Notes: generated from the sequence alone by a model not told the origin. A stretch of DNA of 64,000 bases from Nocardia altamirensis NBRC 108246 (GCF_001612685.1 NZ_BDAY01000011.1:124001-188000); one strand, 5' to 3'. Shown: positions 7,758 through 18,285, numbered from the stretch's first letter. Made by a program: numbers and translations.

Positions 7758-8963
7758 GTGAGCGGTACCAGGGTGTTGGTGGCGGGAGCGAGCATCGCGG
7801 GGCCCGCGCTGGCGCACTGGCTGCGCAGGCGGGGAGCCGAGGTGACGGTGGTGGAGCGTGCCCCCGAGCTGCGTCCCGGCGGGCAGGCAGTGGACGCGCG
7901 CGGGATAGCCAAGGAAGTCATCCGGCGGATGGGCCTGGACGCGGAAGTGCGCGCAGCCTGCACCGATACCGCAGGCGCGCACACCGTTGACGCGGACGGC
8001 AAAGTGCTGGAGACCTACAGCGCCGAGGACAACGGCGGCGACGGGTACATCGCGGAGATCGAGATCCTGCGCGGGGACCTGTCCCAGGTGCTCTACGACG
8101 ACACCCGCGACGGTGTCGAGTACCTCTTCGGCGACCGCATCGCGGACCTCACCCAGGACGCGGACGGGGTCGACGTGACCTTCGCAGGCGGCGACCGGCG
8201 GCGCTTCGACCTGGTCATCGGTGCGGACGGACTGCACTCGGCGCTGCGCGCGACGGTGTTCGGACCGCACGAACAGTTCATCCGCCATCTCGGGCTCGTG
8301 CTGGCTTTCTACAGCGTGCCCAACAAGTTCGGGCTGGACCGCTGGCTCCTCGACTACCAGGAGTCCGGGCGCTCGGCCGGCTTGCGACCCATCCAGGACG
8401 CAACCAGGGCGATGGCCATGTTTTCCTTCCCCGCAGCCGATTTCGATGTCGACTACCGCGACGTCGAGGCGCAGAAGCGCATGCTGCGCGAGCGGATGGA
8501 CGGCTTCGGCTGGTTGACTTCCGACATCCTCGAGCACCTCGACGACGCCCCAGACTTCTACCTCGATCAAGTTGCCCAGGTAGTGATGGACCGCTGGTCG
8601 AGCGGACGGGTCGGGCTGCTCGGCGACGCGGCGTTCAGCGCGTCGCCGATGTCAGGGGCTGGCACCGGGTTGGCCCTGGTCGGCGCCTACCTGCTGGCCG
8701 GAGAACTGGCTGCTGCCGGATGGGACCCTGAGGCCGGGTTCGCGGCCTACGAGCAGCAGATGCGCTCGTTCGTCGAGGCCAACCAGGAGATCGGCCGGCT
8801 GCACGTGCTCAGCCGCGACACCGCCGGGCCGGACACCGAGCCGACCATCGATTTCGAGAGCCAAGAGTTCGCCGAACTGATCGAGCGCGCGATCAACGGC
8901 GTCGAGCTGCCCGACTACGCAGGAGTGCCGGACTCCGGAACCCGGGTCGGCCCGGGAGCCTAA
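7758..8963 (+). CDS. FAD-dependent aromatic-type monooxygenase
   Basis: A 401-residue group A flavin monooxygenase. VLVAGASIAGPALAHWLRRRGAEVTVVERA is the FAD Rossmann motif, FDLVIGADGLHSALR is the DG motif, and VGLLGDAAFSASPMSGAGTGLALVGAYLLAGEL is the GD motif that binds the FAD pyrophosphate. GTG start with AGGAGG 5 bases upstream. It uses NAD(P)H and O2 to hydroxylate an aromatic or polyketide-like compound; the substrate is not evident. It is a single gene, and the next gene follows at an SOS box. Confidence 0.87.
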   Translation: MSGTRVLVAGASIAGPALAHWLRRRGAEVTVVERAPELRPGGQAVDARGIAKEVIRRMGLDAEVRAACTDTAGAHTVDADGKVLETYSAEDNGGDGYIAEIEILRGDLSQVLYDDTRDGVEYLFGDRIADLTQDADGVDVTFAGGDRRRFDLVIGADGLHSALRATVFGPHEQFIRHLGLVLAFYSVPNKFGLDRWLLDYQESGRSAGLRPIQDATRAMAMFSFPAADFDVDYRDVEAQKRMLRERMDGFGWLTSDILEHLDDAPDFYLDQVAQVVMDRWSSGRVGLLGDAAFSASPMSGAGTGLALVGAYLLAGELAAAGWDPEAGFAAYEQQMRSFVEANQEIGRLHVLSRDTAGPDTEPTIDFESQEFAELIERAINGVELPDYAGVPDSGTRVGPGA

Positions 8964-9000
8964 CCGGGCAGGAATGGGGCGCACCTGTCGGAGGTCTATG

Positions 9001-9014
9001 CGAACATATGTTCG
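9001..9014. promoter_or_regulatory. SOS (LexA) box CGAACATATGTTCG
   Basis: This is a perfect palindrome matching the Gram-positive/actinobacterial SOS box core CGAAC-N4-GTTCG. It overlaps the annotated ATG of the following polymerase gene (9008), so repression by LexA would act on a promoter whose start point is at or just upstream of translation. No other match was noticed in the window. Confidence 0.75.
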
Positions 9015-10240
9015 TGTCCGGCACCTCCGCACCTCGCCCGCGGATACAAGCGCGGGCCGAAGCGTCGATCCTGCACGCGGACCTCGATTCGTTCTATGCC
9101 TCGGTCGAGCAGCGGGACAATCCGCGGCTACGAGGCAAGCCGGTCATCGTCGGCAGCGGGGTGGTGCTCGCGGCGAGTTACGAGGCGAAGGCCTTCGGGG
9201 TCCGCACGCCGATGAACGGTCGGCAGGCGCGCAGGTTGTGTCCGCATGCCATCGTGGTGCCGCCGCGGATGGCGGCGTATGCGGCCGCGAGCAAAGCGGT
9301 GTTCGAGGTCTTTCACGACACAACGCCGGTGGTGGAAGGCATTTCGATCGATGAGGCGTTCCTCGATGTCGGCGGTCTGCGCCGGATCGCCGGGGAACCG
9401 ATCGGCATCGCCGAGCGCTTGCGGATCGCGGTGCGTGACCAGGTGGGCCTGCCGATCTCGGTGGGCATCGCCCGCACCAAGTTCCTGGCGAAAGTGGCCA
9501 GCGCCGTCGCGAAACCCGACGGTCTCCGCGTGGTCCCGCCCGACGGCGAGCTCGACTTCCTGCATCCGCTGCCGATCGAAAGACTGTGGGGCGTCGGCGA
9601 AGTCACCGCCCGCACGTTGCACGAGCACGGCATCACGAAGGTCGGTCAGCTCGCCGATCTCGGCGAAAGCCCGCTGCGCGCCATCCTCGGCCCCGGCGCG
9701 GCCCGCCACCTCTACGCCCTGTCGTGGGCCCGCGACCCACGCCGCGTCGAGACCGGCGTCCGCCGCCGCTCCATCGGCGCCCAGCGGGCCCTCGGTCGCG
9801 GCCCGCGCGAACCCGACGAGATCGAGGCCTACCTGCACGGCCTCACCGATCGCCTCGGCCGCAGGCTCCGCGCCGCCGACCGCATCTGCCGAACGGTGGT
9901 GCTGCGCATGCGTTTCGACGATTTCGCCCGCGCCACCCGCTCACACACCCTGACCGAGGCGACCGATCACACCGACACCATCCTGCACGCGGCCCGCACC
10001 CTGCTTGCCGCCGCGATGCCCACCATCCAGGAACGCGGCCTCACCCTGATCGGTCTGTCGCTCACCAACCTCGCCGACGCCGATCCCTTCCAGCTCACCC
10101 TCCCGTTCGAGCCTCGCGCCACGAATACCCTCGACGCCACCTTGGACGACCTGCGCCACCGTTTCGGCTCCGCCGCGGTCACCCGTGCCGCGCTGCTCCG
10201 TCGCGGCGAAGGCCTGTCCGTGCCTATGCTCCCGGACTGA
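9008..10240 (+). CDS. dinB: DNA polymerase IV (Y-family, DinB)
   Basis: 410 residues with all Y-family marks: ILHADLDSFYASVEQRD (first metal-binding Asp), ASYEAKAFGVRTPM, SIDEAFLDV (catalytic Asp-Glu), GIARTKFLAKVASAVAKPDG, and the helix-hairpin-helix WGVGEVTARTLHEHGI. Near the C-terminus QLTLPF is a beta-clamp binding motif. It performs error-prone translesion synthesis. The ATG lies inside an SOS box; GTG at 9014 is an alternative start. GGAGG at 8990-8994 is 13 bases before the ATG. It converges on the SRPBCC gene with only one base between. Confidence 0.92.
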   Translation: MFVSGTSAPRPRIQARAEASILHADLDSFYASVEQRDNPRLRGKPVIVGSGVVLAASYEAKAFGVRTPMNGRQARRLCPHAIVVPPRMAAYAAASKAVFEVFHDTTPVVEGISIDEAFLDVGGLRRIAGEPIGIAERLRIAVRDQVGLPISVGIARTKFLAKVASAVAKPDGLRVVPPDGELDFLHPLPIERLWGVGEVTARTLHEHGITKVGQLADLGESPLRAILGPGAARHLYALSWARDPRRVETGVRRRSIGAQRALGRGPREPDEIEAYLHGLTDRLGRRLRAADRICRTVVLRMRFDDFARATRSHTLTEATDHTDTILHAARTLLAAAMPTIQERGLTLIGLSLTNLADADPFQLTLPFEPRATNTLDATLDDLRHRFGSAAVTRAALLRRGEGLSVPMLPD

Positions 10241-10241
10241 C

Positions 10242-10697
10242 TCAGGTCGTCGAGCCGTTGTTGCGCGCCTCGATCGCCTTGACGGTGTTCCGAAACGCCT
10301 TCTCCAGCACGCCTTTTCCGACCGTGCCGACCACGGCGCCCAGCAGCCGCCCCTTGAGGTTCTTCCCGTCTCGCACCACGACGACATCCACCTCGGTCGT
10401 CGCATCGGGCTTGCGCGTGAAGGTGTAGGTATGACTGGAGTGCCCACCCCAGGTGTTGGAGTCGGTGGTCGTCATGACCACCTGGTTCGGATCCGACCAG
10501 TCGTAGTGCAGACGCTCCCAGATCCCCCGCGAGCCCTCGGTGACATCGGCGTCCGCGACGCCGCGCGAGTGCACGACGAGGTAGTCATCGGTGCTGTTGC
10601 CGAACAGCTTTCCCCGGCCCGGCCCGAAATCGGTGAGCGCCGCGACGAACTGTTCGGGCGTCGCGGTCGTCGTCTCCTTGAAGTGGATGGTTGGCAC
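10242..10697 (-). CDS. SRPBCC-family (START/Bet v1-like) protein
   Basis: A 151-residue protein with the polyketide-cyclase/START-like pattern: it begins IHFKETTTATPEQFVAALTDFGPGRGKLF, has a strand-rich middle (WERLHYDWSDPNQVVMTTTDSNTWGGHSSHTYTF, then EVDVVVVRDGKN), and ends with the long helix LEKAFRNTVKAIEAR. Such proteins hold hydrophobic ligands in a deep cavity. RBS AAGGAGTAG lies before ATG. No catalytic residues can be assigned. Confidence 0.78.
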   Translation of the reverse strand: MPTIHFKETTTATPEQFVAALTDFGPGRGKLFGNSTDDYLVVHSRGVADADVTEGSRGIWERLHYDWSDPNQVVMTTTDSNTWGGHSSHTYTFTRKPDATTEVDVVVVRDGKNLKGRLLGAVVGTVGKGVLEKAFRNTVKAIEARNNGSTT

Positions 10698-10749
10698 GCC
10701 TACTCCTTCGATGCAGCGGAGGATCTCGCCCTCGCCGTCCGAGCGAAGA

Positions 10750-10983
10750 TCAGCCGTCGAGCTGAGTGAAGAATGGTCGCCGGGAACAACCTCTTCGGTG
10801 CCGCGGCTTCTTCATGAGTATCGACCAGCCGGTGGACCCGGGTCGCCCAATCGAGCGGTATTCCTGAATCATTTTCACGTACAAGCTCGCGTCGAGATGC
10901 ACCACCAAATACACCGGAATGCCCTCGTATGCGTACTCGGCGAGCTTGTCAACGGTATGCAAGATCAGCGTGAACGCTTCGGC
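10750..10983 (-). pseudogene. Remnant of a Uma2-family (DUF820) nuclease gene
   Basis: One frame on the minus strand reads LILHTVDKLAEYAYEGIPVYLVVHLD, then Y and V spaced as in Uma2/DUF820 proteins (KL-x-x-YA-x-x-GIP-x-YW-x-VD). The N-terminal two thirds, including the catalytic PD-(D/E)xK core, are missing; the upstream part of the frame overlaps the phosphoribulokinase gene and is unrelated. The C-terminal part is also odd. I read it as a decayed fragment downstream of the Calvin operon. Confidence 0.5.
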
Positions 10984-11843
10984 CGCTTGTCCATCAGCCG
11001 CAGGATGAGCGGGGTGAAGATGAGCTGCATGGCCAGCTCCATCTTGCCGCCGGGGACGACGATGCAATTGGGGCGCGACATGAACGAGTCGTGCAGCATC
11101 GACAGCAGGTAGGGGAAGTCGATCACCTTCGGGTCGGCGAAGCGGATGACGACGAAACTCTCGTCGGCGGTCGGAATGCTGCGGGCGATGAACGGATTCG
11201 AGGTGTCCACGGTCGGCACCCGCTGGAAGTTGACGTAGGTGTGCGAGAACTGCGGGCAGATGTACTTCACGTAATCAGGCATGCGCCGCAGGATCGTGTC
11301 GATCACCGCCTCGCTGGAATACCCGCGTTCGGTCTTGTCCCTGATCACCTTCTGGATCCACTCGAGATTGACGATCGGCACCACCCCAACCAGCAGGTCC
11401 GCGTATTGCGCGACGTTCACGCTGTCGGTGACGGCCGCACCGTGCAGCCCTTCGTAGAACAGCAGATCGCTGCCGGGCGACAGGTCCTCCCACGGCGTGA
11501 AGGTGCCGGCGGGCTGCCCGTAGGGTTTGGCTTCGCGGTCGTCGTGCAGGTATTTCCGCACCGAACCCACCCCGGTCTCGCCGTAATCGCGAAACAGCGT
11601 CTCCAGCTCCTTGAGCAGGTTCGCTTCCTCCCCGAAGTGCGAGAAGGTGAGGTTGCGGTTCTGCTCCGCCTCGGCCATCGCGAGTTTCATCTCGTTGCGG
11701 TCGAAGCGATGAAACGAATCCCCCTCCACCACAACGGCATTGATGCCCTCGCGGCGGAATATCTCCTGAAAGGTCTTGGTCACGCTCGTGGTGCCTGCCC
11801 CGGAGGACCCGGTGATCGCGACGACGGGATGTTTGATCGACAT
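10965..11843 (-). CDS. prkB: Phosphoribulokinase
   Basis: 292 residues. The P-loop GSSGAGTT at residues 12-19 lacks the usual Lys, as in class I bacterial phosphoribulokinases. VVVEGDSFHRFDRNEM, HFGEEANLLKELE, LLFYEGLHGAAV and GVVPIVNLEWIQKVIRDKTERGYS are the ribulose-5-phosphate and catalytic segments of the family, and HTYVNFQRVPTVDTSNPF is the allosteric/C-terminal motif. It phosphorylates ribulose-5-phosphate to RuBP with ATP. RBS GAGGAG sits before the ATG. Last gene of the rbcLS-cbbX-fbp-prk operon, 41 bp after the fructose-bisphosphatase gene. Confidence 0.93.
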   Translation of the reverse strand: MSIKHPVVAITGSSGAGTTSVTKTFQEIFRREGINAVVVEGDSFHRFDRNEMKLAMAEAEQNRNLTFSHFGEEANLLKELETLFRDYGETGVGSVRKYLHDDREAKPYGQPAGTFTPWEDLSPGSDLLFYEGLHGAAVTDSVNVAQYADLLVGVVPIVNLEWIQKVIRDKTERGYSSEAVIDTILRRMPDYVKYICPQFSHTYVNFQRVPTVDTSNPFIARSIPTADESFVVIRFADPKVIDFPYLLSMLHDSFMSRPNCIVVPGGKMELAMQLIFTPLILRLMDKRPKRSR

Positions 11844-11884
11844 GGCATCTCCTCGATTGCCGAAAAGGCTTCCGCAGCGGGAAC

Positions 11885-12964
11885 TCAGTGCGGCGCAGGC
11901 CGAAACAGCGATCGCGACCCGAACAGCGAGCTGTCGAAGCTCGGTCCGGCCTCCGGCTCACTGTGGTAGCGCTCGATTCGTTCGACCTCGTTGCGCGAAC
12001 CGAAGATCAACGGCACCTGGTGGTGCACGTGCTCGGGCGGCACCTCGAGCACCCGCTCGCCGCCGGTGGTGGCCCACCCACCGGCCTGCTCGACGATGTA
12101 GGCGATCGGATTCGCGCCGTACAGCAACGACACTCGGCCGGGTCGCACCGGCGGACGGTGGTCGTGCGGATACAGATACACCCCACCCCTGGTCAGAATG
12201 TGGAAGGTATCCGCGACCAGCGACGCCACCCAGCGCATGTTGAAATCACGCCCGCGCGGCCCTTCCACACCGTCGAGGCATTCGTGCACATACCGGCGCA
12301 CCGGCCGCTCCCAGAACCGCTCGTTGGCGGCGTTGATCGCGAAACCCGATGTGTCCTCGGGGATTCGCATGCGTGGGTGGGTCAGCACGAACGCGCCGAT
12401 CTCGCGGTCGAGCGTGAAACCGTCGACACCGCGACCGGTGGTGAGCACCAGCATCGTCGCAGGCCCGTAGAGCGTGAATCCGGCACACACCTGCCGCACA
12501 CCCGGTTGCAGGAAGTCGTCGGCGATGGGCACGCCGTTGGGCCGATCCGGTGCCCGCAGCACACTGAATATCGTTCCGACAGGCAGGTTCACGTCGATGT
12601 TCGATGATCCGTCCAGCGGATCGAATGCCAGCAGATACTTGCCGCGCCGATGCACGTCGGGCACCGCGTGAATCGCGGCCATCTGCTCCGACAACAGCGC
12701 CGACAGGTGCCCCGTCCATTGGGTCTCGGCCACCATGATGTCGTTGGCGATGGCGTCGAGCTTGCGGTGCACTGTCGGCGGTAGATTGTCCGGCTCTGCG
12801 GCGCCGAGCGAGCCGACGATGGCCCCTCTGGTCACCTGGTTGGCGATGATTTTCGTCGCGGTGGCAACGACATTCACCAGGGCGGAGAACTCACCGGACG
12901 AACCGGGGTGCCGGTGCTCCTCCTCGATCGTGTAGCGGGTGAGCGTCTTCAGTCCTTCTGGCAT
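11885..12964 (-). CDS. fbp: Class I fructose-1,6-bisphosphatase
   Basis: 359 residues. FDPLDGSSNIDVN at residues 114-126 is the metal-binding active-site motif of class I FBPase, and RWVASLVADTFHILTRGGVYLYPHD with GRVSLLYGANPIAYIVEQAGG forms the sugar-phosphate site. It removes the C1 phosphate of fructose-1,6-bisphosphate (and possibly sedoheptulose-1,7-bisphosphate) in RuBP regeneration. It lies between cbbX and prkB; actinomycete housekeeping FBPase is usually the class II GlpX type, so this class I copy looks dedicated to the Calvin operon. Confidence 0.92.
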   Translation of the reverse strand: MPEGLKTLTRYTIEEEHRHPGSSGEFSALVNVVATATKIIANQVTRGAIVGSLGAAEPDNLPPTVHRKLDAIANDIMVAETQWTGHLSALLSEQMAAIHAVPDVHRRGKYLLAFDPLDGSSNIDVNLPVGTIFSVLRAPDRPNGVPIADDFLQPGVRQVCAGFTLYGPATMLVLTTGRGVDGFTLDREIGAFVLTHPRMRIPEDTSGFAINAANERFWERPVRRYVHECLDGVEGPRGRDFNMRWVASLVADTFHILTRGGVYLYPHDHRPPVRPGRVSLLYGANPIAYIVEQAGGWATTGGERVLEVPPEHVHHQVPLIFGSRNEVERIERYHSEPEAGPSFDSSLFGSRSLFRPAPH

Positions 12965-12982
12965 GGGCGCCTCGATCTCGTT

Positions 12983-14044
12983 TTACGCTGGGGCCCGCGC
13001 GGTCGGTCCGTCCGGCGGTGCGATGTTCGACTGCTCCCCCGCGTGCGCCGACCCCACCGGCTCCCGTCCGCCCTGCTCGTCACCGAACACGCTGCTGCCG
13101 TACACATCACGGTCGGTCAGCGTCATCAGTTCGGGTTTGGCCAGCGGGCGGTGCAGCTCAACCAGGCGCTTGGCTTGCCGCAACCGGCACCGATCCAGCG
13201 CGTTGCGCACGCTGCGGGCGTTCGAGAATCGCGGCCGCGTCATCCGCCGCTCCAGATATTCGGCGAAGGCGGCGTGCCCGGCCTCGTCGAAGTGAAAGTT
13301 CTCCCGCGCCACCATGAGTTCGGCGATGCCGAGCAGTTCGGCGTGGGTGTAGTCGGCGAATTCCAGATGATGGGCGACGCGCGAGGACAGGCCGGGATTG
13401 GCGGCGAAGAAGCGTTCCATCCGGTCCGGATAGCCTGCGAAGATCACGACCAGGCTGGTGCGCTCACTTTCCATCTCCTGCAACAGGATTTCGATGACCT
13501 CCTGCCCGTAGTCCCGCTCGTTCTCCGGGCGGAACAGGTAGTAGGCCTCGTCGATGAACAGCACCCCGCCTGCCGCCTTGGCCAGCGCCTCCTTGGTCTT
13601 CGGCGCGGTGTGGCCGATGAACTGGCCGACCAGGTCGTCGCGAGTAACGGTGTGCACCTTGGGTTTCCGGATGTAGCCGAGTGCATGCAGCATTTCGGCC
13701 ATGCGCAGCGCGACCGTGGTCTTGCCGGTGCCCGGCCCGCCGGTGAAGCTCATATGCATGGTCGGTCGGGTCGAGCTCAACCCGAAACGTTCACGCGCCC
13801 GGTCGATCAGCAGCAGGGCGGCGATCTCACGCACCCTGCGCTTCACATTCGCCAGGCCGACGAGCTCGGCGTCGAGCCTGCTCAACGTCTCCTCGACATC
13901 GTTGCCCGCGATGTCGGTGGACAGGTCGAGCAGTGCGTCGTCGGCCAAGGTCTCCGGCGCCTCCTCGGCGGGCTCGGGTCGCACCGGCCTGCCGTCGCCG
14001 GTGCCTGGCCGGTGTAGTCGGAAACCGTTGGGCTCAGCCGCCAT
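12983..14044 (-). CDS. cbbX: CbbX, red-type RuBisCO activase (AAA+)
   Basis: From ATG 14044, which overlaps the rbcS stop by 11 bases, the protein has 353 residues. [18 protein letters not shown] is Walker [13 protein letters not shown] is Walker B, and the segment between carries the FIGHTAPKT pore-loop motif of CbbX. The C-terminal lid has [23 protein letters not shown]. CbbX pulls the C-terminal tail of the large subunit through its hexameric pore to free RuBisCO inhibited by sugar phosphates. A longer start at 14074 would overlap rbcS further and is less likely. The C-terminal about 40 residues look disordered. Confidence 0.93.
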   Translation of the reverse strand: MAAEPNGFRLHRPGTGDGRPVRPEPAEEAPETLADDALLDLSTDIAGNDVEETLSRLDAELVGLANVKRRVREIAALLLIDRARERFGLSSTRPTMHMSFTGGPGTGKTTVALRMAEMLHALGYIRKPKVHTVTRDDLVGQFIGHTAPKTKEALAKAAGGVLFIDEAYYLFRPENERDYGQEVIEILLQEMESERTSLVVIFAGYPDRMERFFAANPGLSSRVAHHLEFADYTHAELLGIAELMVARENFHFDEAGHAAFAEYLERRMTRPRFSNARSVRNALDRCRLRQAKRLVELHRPLAKPELMTLTDRDVYGSSVFGDEQGGREPVGSAHAGEQSNIAPPDGPTARAPA

Positions 14045-14456
14045 ACCGCTGCCCCCGGCGGCTTTCGGTGGCATAGGAGTGGAAGCCGTACTTCTGCTGA
14101 CGGTCCGGTCCCTCGAGCCGGGTCAGCAGGAATCCCGGTTCGTCGGCCGGGCGCTGCACCAGGAAGCTCAGCGCTGTCGTCTGCCTGGTGTAGCGCGCGT
14201 CGTAGGCGAGCACTCGGACGTAGTGGCGGGGAAAAGTCGACCGGCAAGCGTTGATCTCGGCGAGCACACCGTCCGGCTCGTCCAGATCGAACAACGGCAG
14301 CCCCCACATCTCCCAGTAGGCGTTGCGCGGGTGCGGATCGTCGGTGTATTCGATCGACACCGGCCAGCTGTTGAGCAGCGCGTACCGCACCTGCGCGGCG
14401 ATCTCCGCATCGGTGAATTCGGGCAGGTACGAGAAGGTTCCGTGACGCAGGTACAT
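14034..14456 (-). CDS. rbcS: RuBisCO small subunit (red-type)
   Basis: From ATG 14456 the protein has 140 residues: [58 protein letters not shown] is the conserved core, with [10 protein letters not shown] characteristic. The C-terminal extension ([33 protein letters not shown]) is the extra beta-hairpin found in red-type small subunits, matching the presence of cbbX. It starts 16 bp after rbcL. The longer open frame to 14537 runs inside rbcL and is not used. Confidence 0.93.
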   Translation of the reverse strand: MYLRHGTFSYLPEFTDAEIAAQVRYALLNSWPVSIEYTDDPHPRNAYWEMWGLPLFDLDEPDGVLAEINACRSTFPRHYVRVLAYDARYTRQTTALSFLVQRPADEPGFLLTRLEGPDRQQKYGFHSYATESRRGQRYGG

Positions 14457-14472
14457 ATCGGCTCCAGTCGGG

Positions 14473-15999
<1,527 letters not shown>

Positions 16000-16007
16000 T
16001 CACAACA

Positions 16008-16022
16008 AACAATTTGATTGTT
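16008..16022. promoter_or_regulatory. AT-rich palindrome AACAAT-N3-ATTGTT, candidate CbbR site
   Basis: This is a perfect 6-bp inverted repeat, about 90 bp upstream of rbcL, in an AT-rich patch of the 377-bp region between rbcL and the divergent LysR gene. LysR proteins bind T-N11-A dyads of this kind upstream of their target. Binding is inferred. Confidence 0.45.
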
Positions 16023-16078
16023 CCTGCGAAAGGACAAGGAAAGAGTCAGGTTTCGCGGAGTCGTCGACCGGGTATATG

Positions 16079-16123
16079 GGGGTGCTCGCGGCGGAAAACT
16101 TCCGAAACCGCCACGAGCACCCC
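16079..16123. repeat. Inverted repeat with 16-bp arms in the rbcL/cbbR intergenic region
   Basis: GGGGTGCTCGCGGCGG (16079-16094) is inverted at 16108-16123 with one mismatch and a 13-nt loop. A further GGGGTGCTCG copy begins at 16141, facing the right arm. The rest of the region (15916-16292) has no gene. It may be a regulatory structure or a terminator isolating the two divergent transcripts; no protein is assigned. Confidence 0.6.
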
Positions 16124-16292
16124 GGAGCGCGCACCACCCCGGGGTGCTCGAGCGCGGCGCGGAAGGGGGTTCAACGCGCCGCGGTCGGATGGACCCTTTA
16201 CAGCAGCGATGTTTCCACAGATCAGCGACCTGGCTGCGCCACCAATTCCTATGGCACCAGAGTCGCGGTCGAAGTTTTGCTACCGTCGGCAG

Positions 16293-17168
16293 ATGGGAGC
16301 GGTCAGCGCGGCCAGAATGGAAACTTTCCTGGTGGTCGCACGGTTGAGCAGCATCCGGCGCGCCGCAACCCAGCTGCACATCACCGAGGCCGCCGTGTCC
16401 GCGGCCGTCGCGCACATCGAAAAACAGTTGGGCGCCAAGCTGATCACCAAATCCGGGCGCGGCATCGCACTCACCGAGGCGGGGCGCGTCTACGCCGACT
16501 ACTGCCGCAGCATTCTCGGGCTGATGAAGGAAGCACACGCCGCGGTGCAACAGGCCGAAACCGGGCGATTACGTATCGGGGTCGTCGCCACTGCGGGCGA
16601 GTACGTGCTCCTGCGGCCCCTCGCCTCGTTCCGCAACCGCTACCCCGATATCGAACTGAGCCTGTCCGTCCATCCCCGCGACGTCCTGTTCCTCGAATTA
16701 CAGCACCACGAAACAGATCTCGTCATCGCGGGCCGCCCGCCCCGCAACACCGGGCTCGTCATCCGCGCTCGCCGTCCCAGCCAACTCGTCGTCGTCGGCG
16801 CCGTCGAACACCGCCCCGACCCGCTCCGCACCACCTGGTTGCTGCGCGGCCGCGGCTCCGGCACCCGCGACGCCACCCTCTCCCTGCTCGACCACCTCGA
16901 CATCACCCCACCCACCCTCACGCTCGGCAGCCACGGCGCTGTCCTCGCCGCCGTGCGGGAAGGTCTCGGGGTCACTCTCATTCACAGCGACGCCATCTCC
17001 CATGACCTCGAATCCGGTGTACTCCAACTACTCCCGGTCACCGGCACCCCGATGGATCGCCCGTGGCATGCCATCACCACCCGCACACCCACCCCCTCCA
17101 CCCGCCTGTTCCTCACCCACATCTGCGACCCCGCCGAAGTAGGGCCCGACGCGTTCCACCCCGCCTGA
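16293..17168 (+). CDS. cbbR: LysR-family regulator of the Calvin operon (CbbR-like)
   Basis: 291 residues from ATG 16293. The N-terminal winged helix is clear: METFLVVARLSSIRRAATQLHITEAAVSAAVAHIEKQLGAKLITKSGRGIALTEAGRVYADYCRSIL. The effector domain follows (LRIGVVATAGEYVLLRPLASFRNRYPDIELSLSV). Its divergent position next to rbcL is the standard CbbR arrangement; CbbR proteins activate the operon in response to RuBP, PEP or NADPH depending on species. The open frame extends to 15966 but that part is intergenic. The symbol rests on context, not on sequence detail. Confidence 0.85.
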   Translation: MGAVSAARMETFLVVARLSSIRRAATQLHITEAAVSAAVAHIEKQLGAKLITKSGRGIALTEAGRVYADYCRSILGLMKEAHAAVQQAETGRLRIGVVATAGEYVLLRPLASFRNRYPDIELSLSVHPRDVLFLELQHHETDLVIAGRPPRNTGLVIRARRPSQLVVVGAVEHRPDPLRTTWLLRGRGSGTRDATLSLLDHLDITPPTLTLGSHGAVLAAVREGLGVTLIHSDAISHDLESGVLQLLPVTGTPMDRPWHAITTRTPTPSTRLFLTHICDPAEVGPDAFHPA

Positions 17169-17194
17169 ACCCCGCCCCGACCTCCTCGGCTGCG

Positions 17195-17746
17195 TCAGTT
17201 TTTCGGGATGATGTAGTTGCCGCTGCCAGAGTAAGTGTGCCCACCGCCGGCGGGGCAGCGATTTGTCCCCGCCCCTCCGGCGTGCCACAGGCCTTCACAC
17301 TGCAAACACCAGCGCCAGTTGTCCTGGCCCCCGCCGTTGGGGCTGTAGCTGAGCAGGTAGTTGCCGCTCCCCCAGGGAGTGTGCGCTCCGCCCGCCGGGC
17401 AGACGCCGTTCGAGGGGTGTCCGTTGTACCAGAGACCCTCACACGTGCGGCACCAGCGCCAATCGTCCTGCCCGCCACCGCCGTCGGAGCTGTACTTGAG
17501 CGTGTAGATGCCGCTGTGTACGCCGCGGTGTCCGAGACTGTTGCCAGGACAGGTGCCGTAGGTGTCGTGTCTGCCGTACCACAAGCCCGAGCAAAGGTTG
17601 CACCAGAGCCAGCCGTCCTGGGCAGCCTGCGCCGTACCGGTCCCGCCGAGGACCACGGCGCCGGCCAGGGCTACCGCCCCCGAAGCACCGATTCCACGAA
17701 GCATCGCCCTCCGGGACACCTCAGGTGTGCCGTCATTATTCGACAT
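17195..17746 (-). CDS. Tat-exported protein with three Cys/His repeats
   Basis: 183 residues from ATG 17746. The N-terminus has a twin-arginine signal (SRRAMLRGIGASGAVALAGAVVLGG, cleavage near AQAA). The mature protein consists of three roughly 45-residue repeats, each with W-x-W-C-x-x-C-x-GLW, then a third Cys, then His about seven residues later, and a closing G-x-Y-x-L-x-Y segment. The C-x2-C...C...H pattern recurs in all three and suggests a small zinc-binding or disulfide module; Tat export fits a protein folded with a metal before secretion. I do not know a named family. It converges on cbbR with 26 bp between. Confidence 0.82.
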   Translation of the reverse strand: MSNNDGTPEVSRRAMLRGIGASGAVALAGAVVLGGTGTAQAAQDGWLWCNLCSGLWYGRHDTYGTCPGNSLGHRGVHSGIYTLKYSSDGGGGQDDWRWCRTCEGLWYNGHPSNGVCPAGGAHTPWGSGNYLLSYSPNGGGQDNWRWCLQCEGLWHAGGAGTNRCPAGGGHTYSGSGNYIIPKN

Positions 17747-18175
17747 GAGTTCCTCCATGTGTGAATCACGATCGTGGCGCTGTCTGCGCCAGGCAGAGCT
17801 GACTCTGTTCAGGACGAGGCTTCATTGAACGCAGGGCCCCCTCCGACGCGGTCAGGACATCGGTCGTCGCAACCCGTTGCCGCCCAAGGCTTCTCGATCC
17901 CGATGCCGAAAGGCTATCGGCACAAAGCAGCCCGGCACAGCCAGGGAACCCGGTGCCCCGACTCCTCGGGTGGCCGCGAATCAGCTCGGAGACAGCGAGA
18001 TTCCATCGCCGAGGCGACGCGACCGTAGCGGAGGTTGACCCCTATTGCAGCAGCATGAGTCAAAAGCAGGTTTCCTCCGTCAAATCGCCTACGAGAAGCG
18101 CAAGTGGTGCCGATACGCAGCGAGGGGCGGATCTCGAGACCTCGGACGGAGTCAGCCACGGAGGCGAAGGGCCCG

Positions 18176-18285
18176 CAATCCCAGAATGCGGGATTGAGTG
18201 GGTGGTTTCGCACCGAGTGGGAACTGGTGGCGGGGGCTTCTCGGGCGATGCCGCCACCAGTTCCCAGTGATCAACCGACCAACTC
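18176..18285 (+). repeat. Structured dispersed repeat, family B, copy 1
   Basis: A 110-nt element with two stems: CAATCCC/GGGATTG with a 7-nt loop (18176-18196), then a 16-bp perfect stem (TGGGAACTGGTGGCGG, 18218-18233, with 18251-18266) with a 17-nt loop containing CTTCTCGGGCGATG, and a conserved tail GATCAACCGACCAACTC. It matches 58121-58230 almost base for base from 18214 on, and a diverged inverted copy lies at 47899-48007. It sits in the gene-free stretch 17747-18431, which otherwise shows nothing I recognise. Confidence 0.85.
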
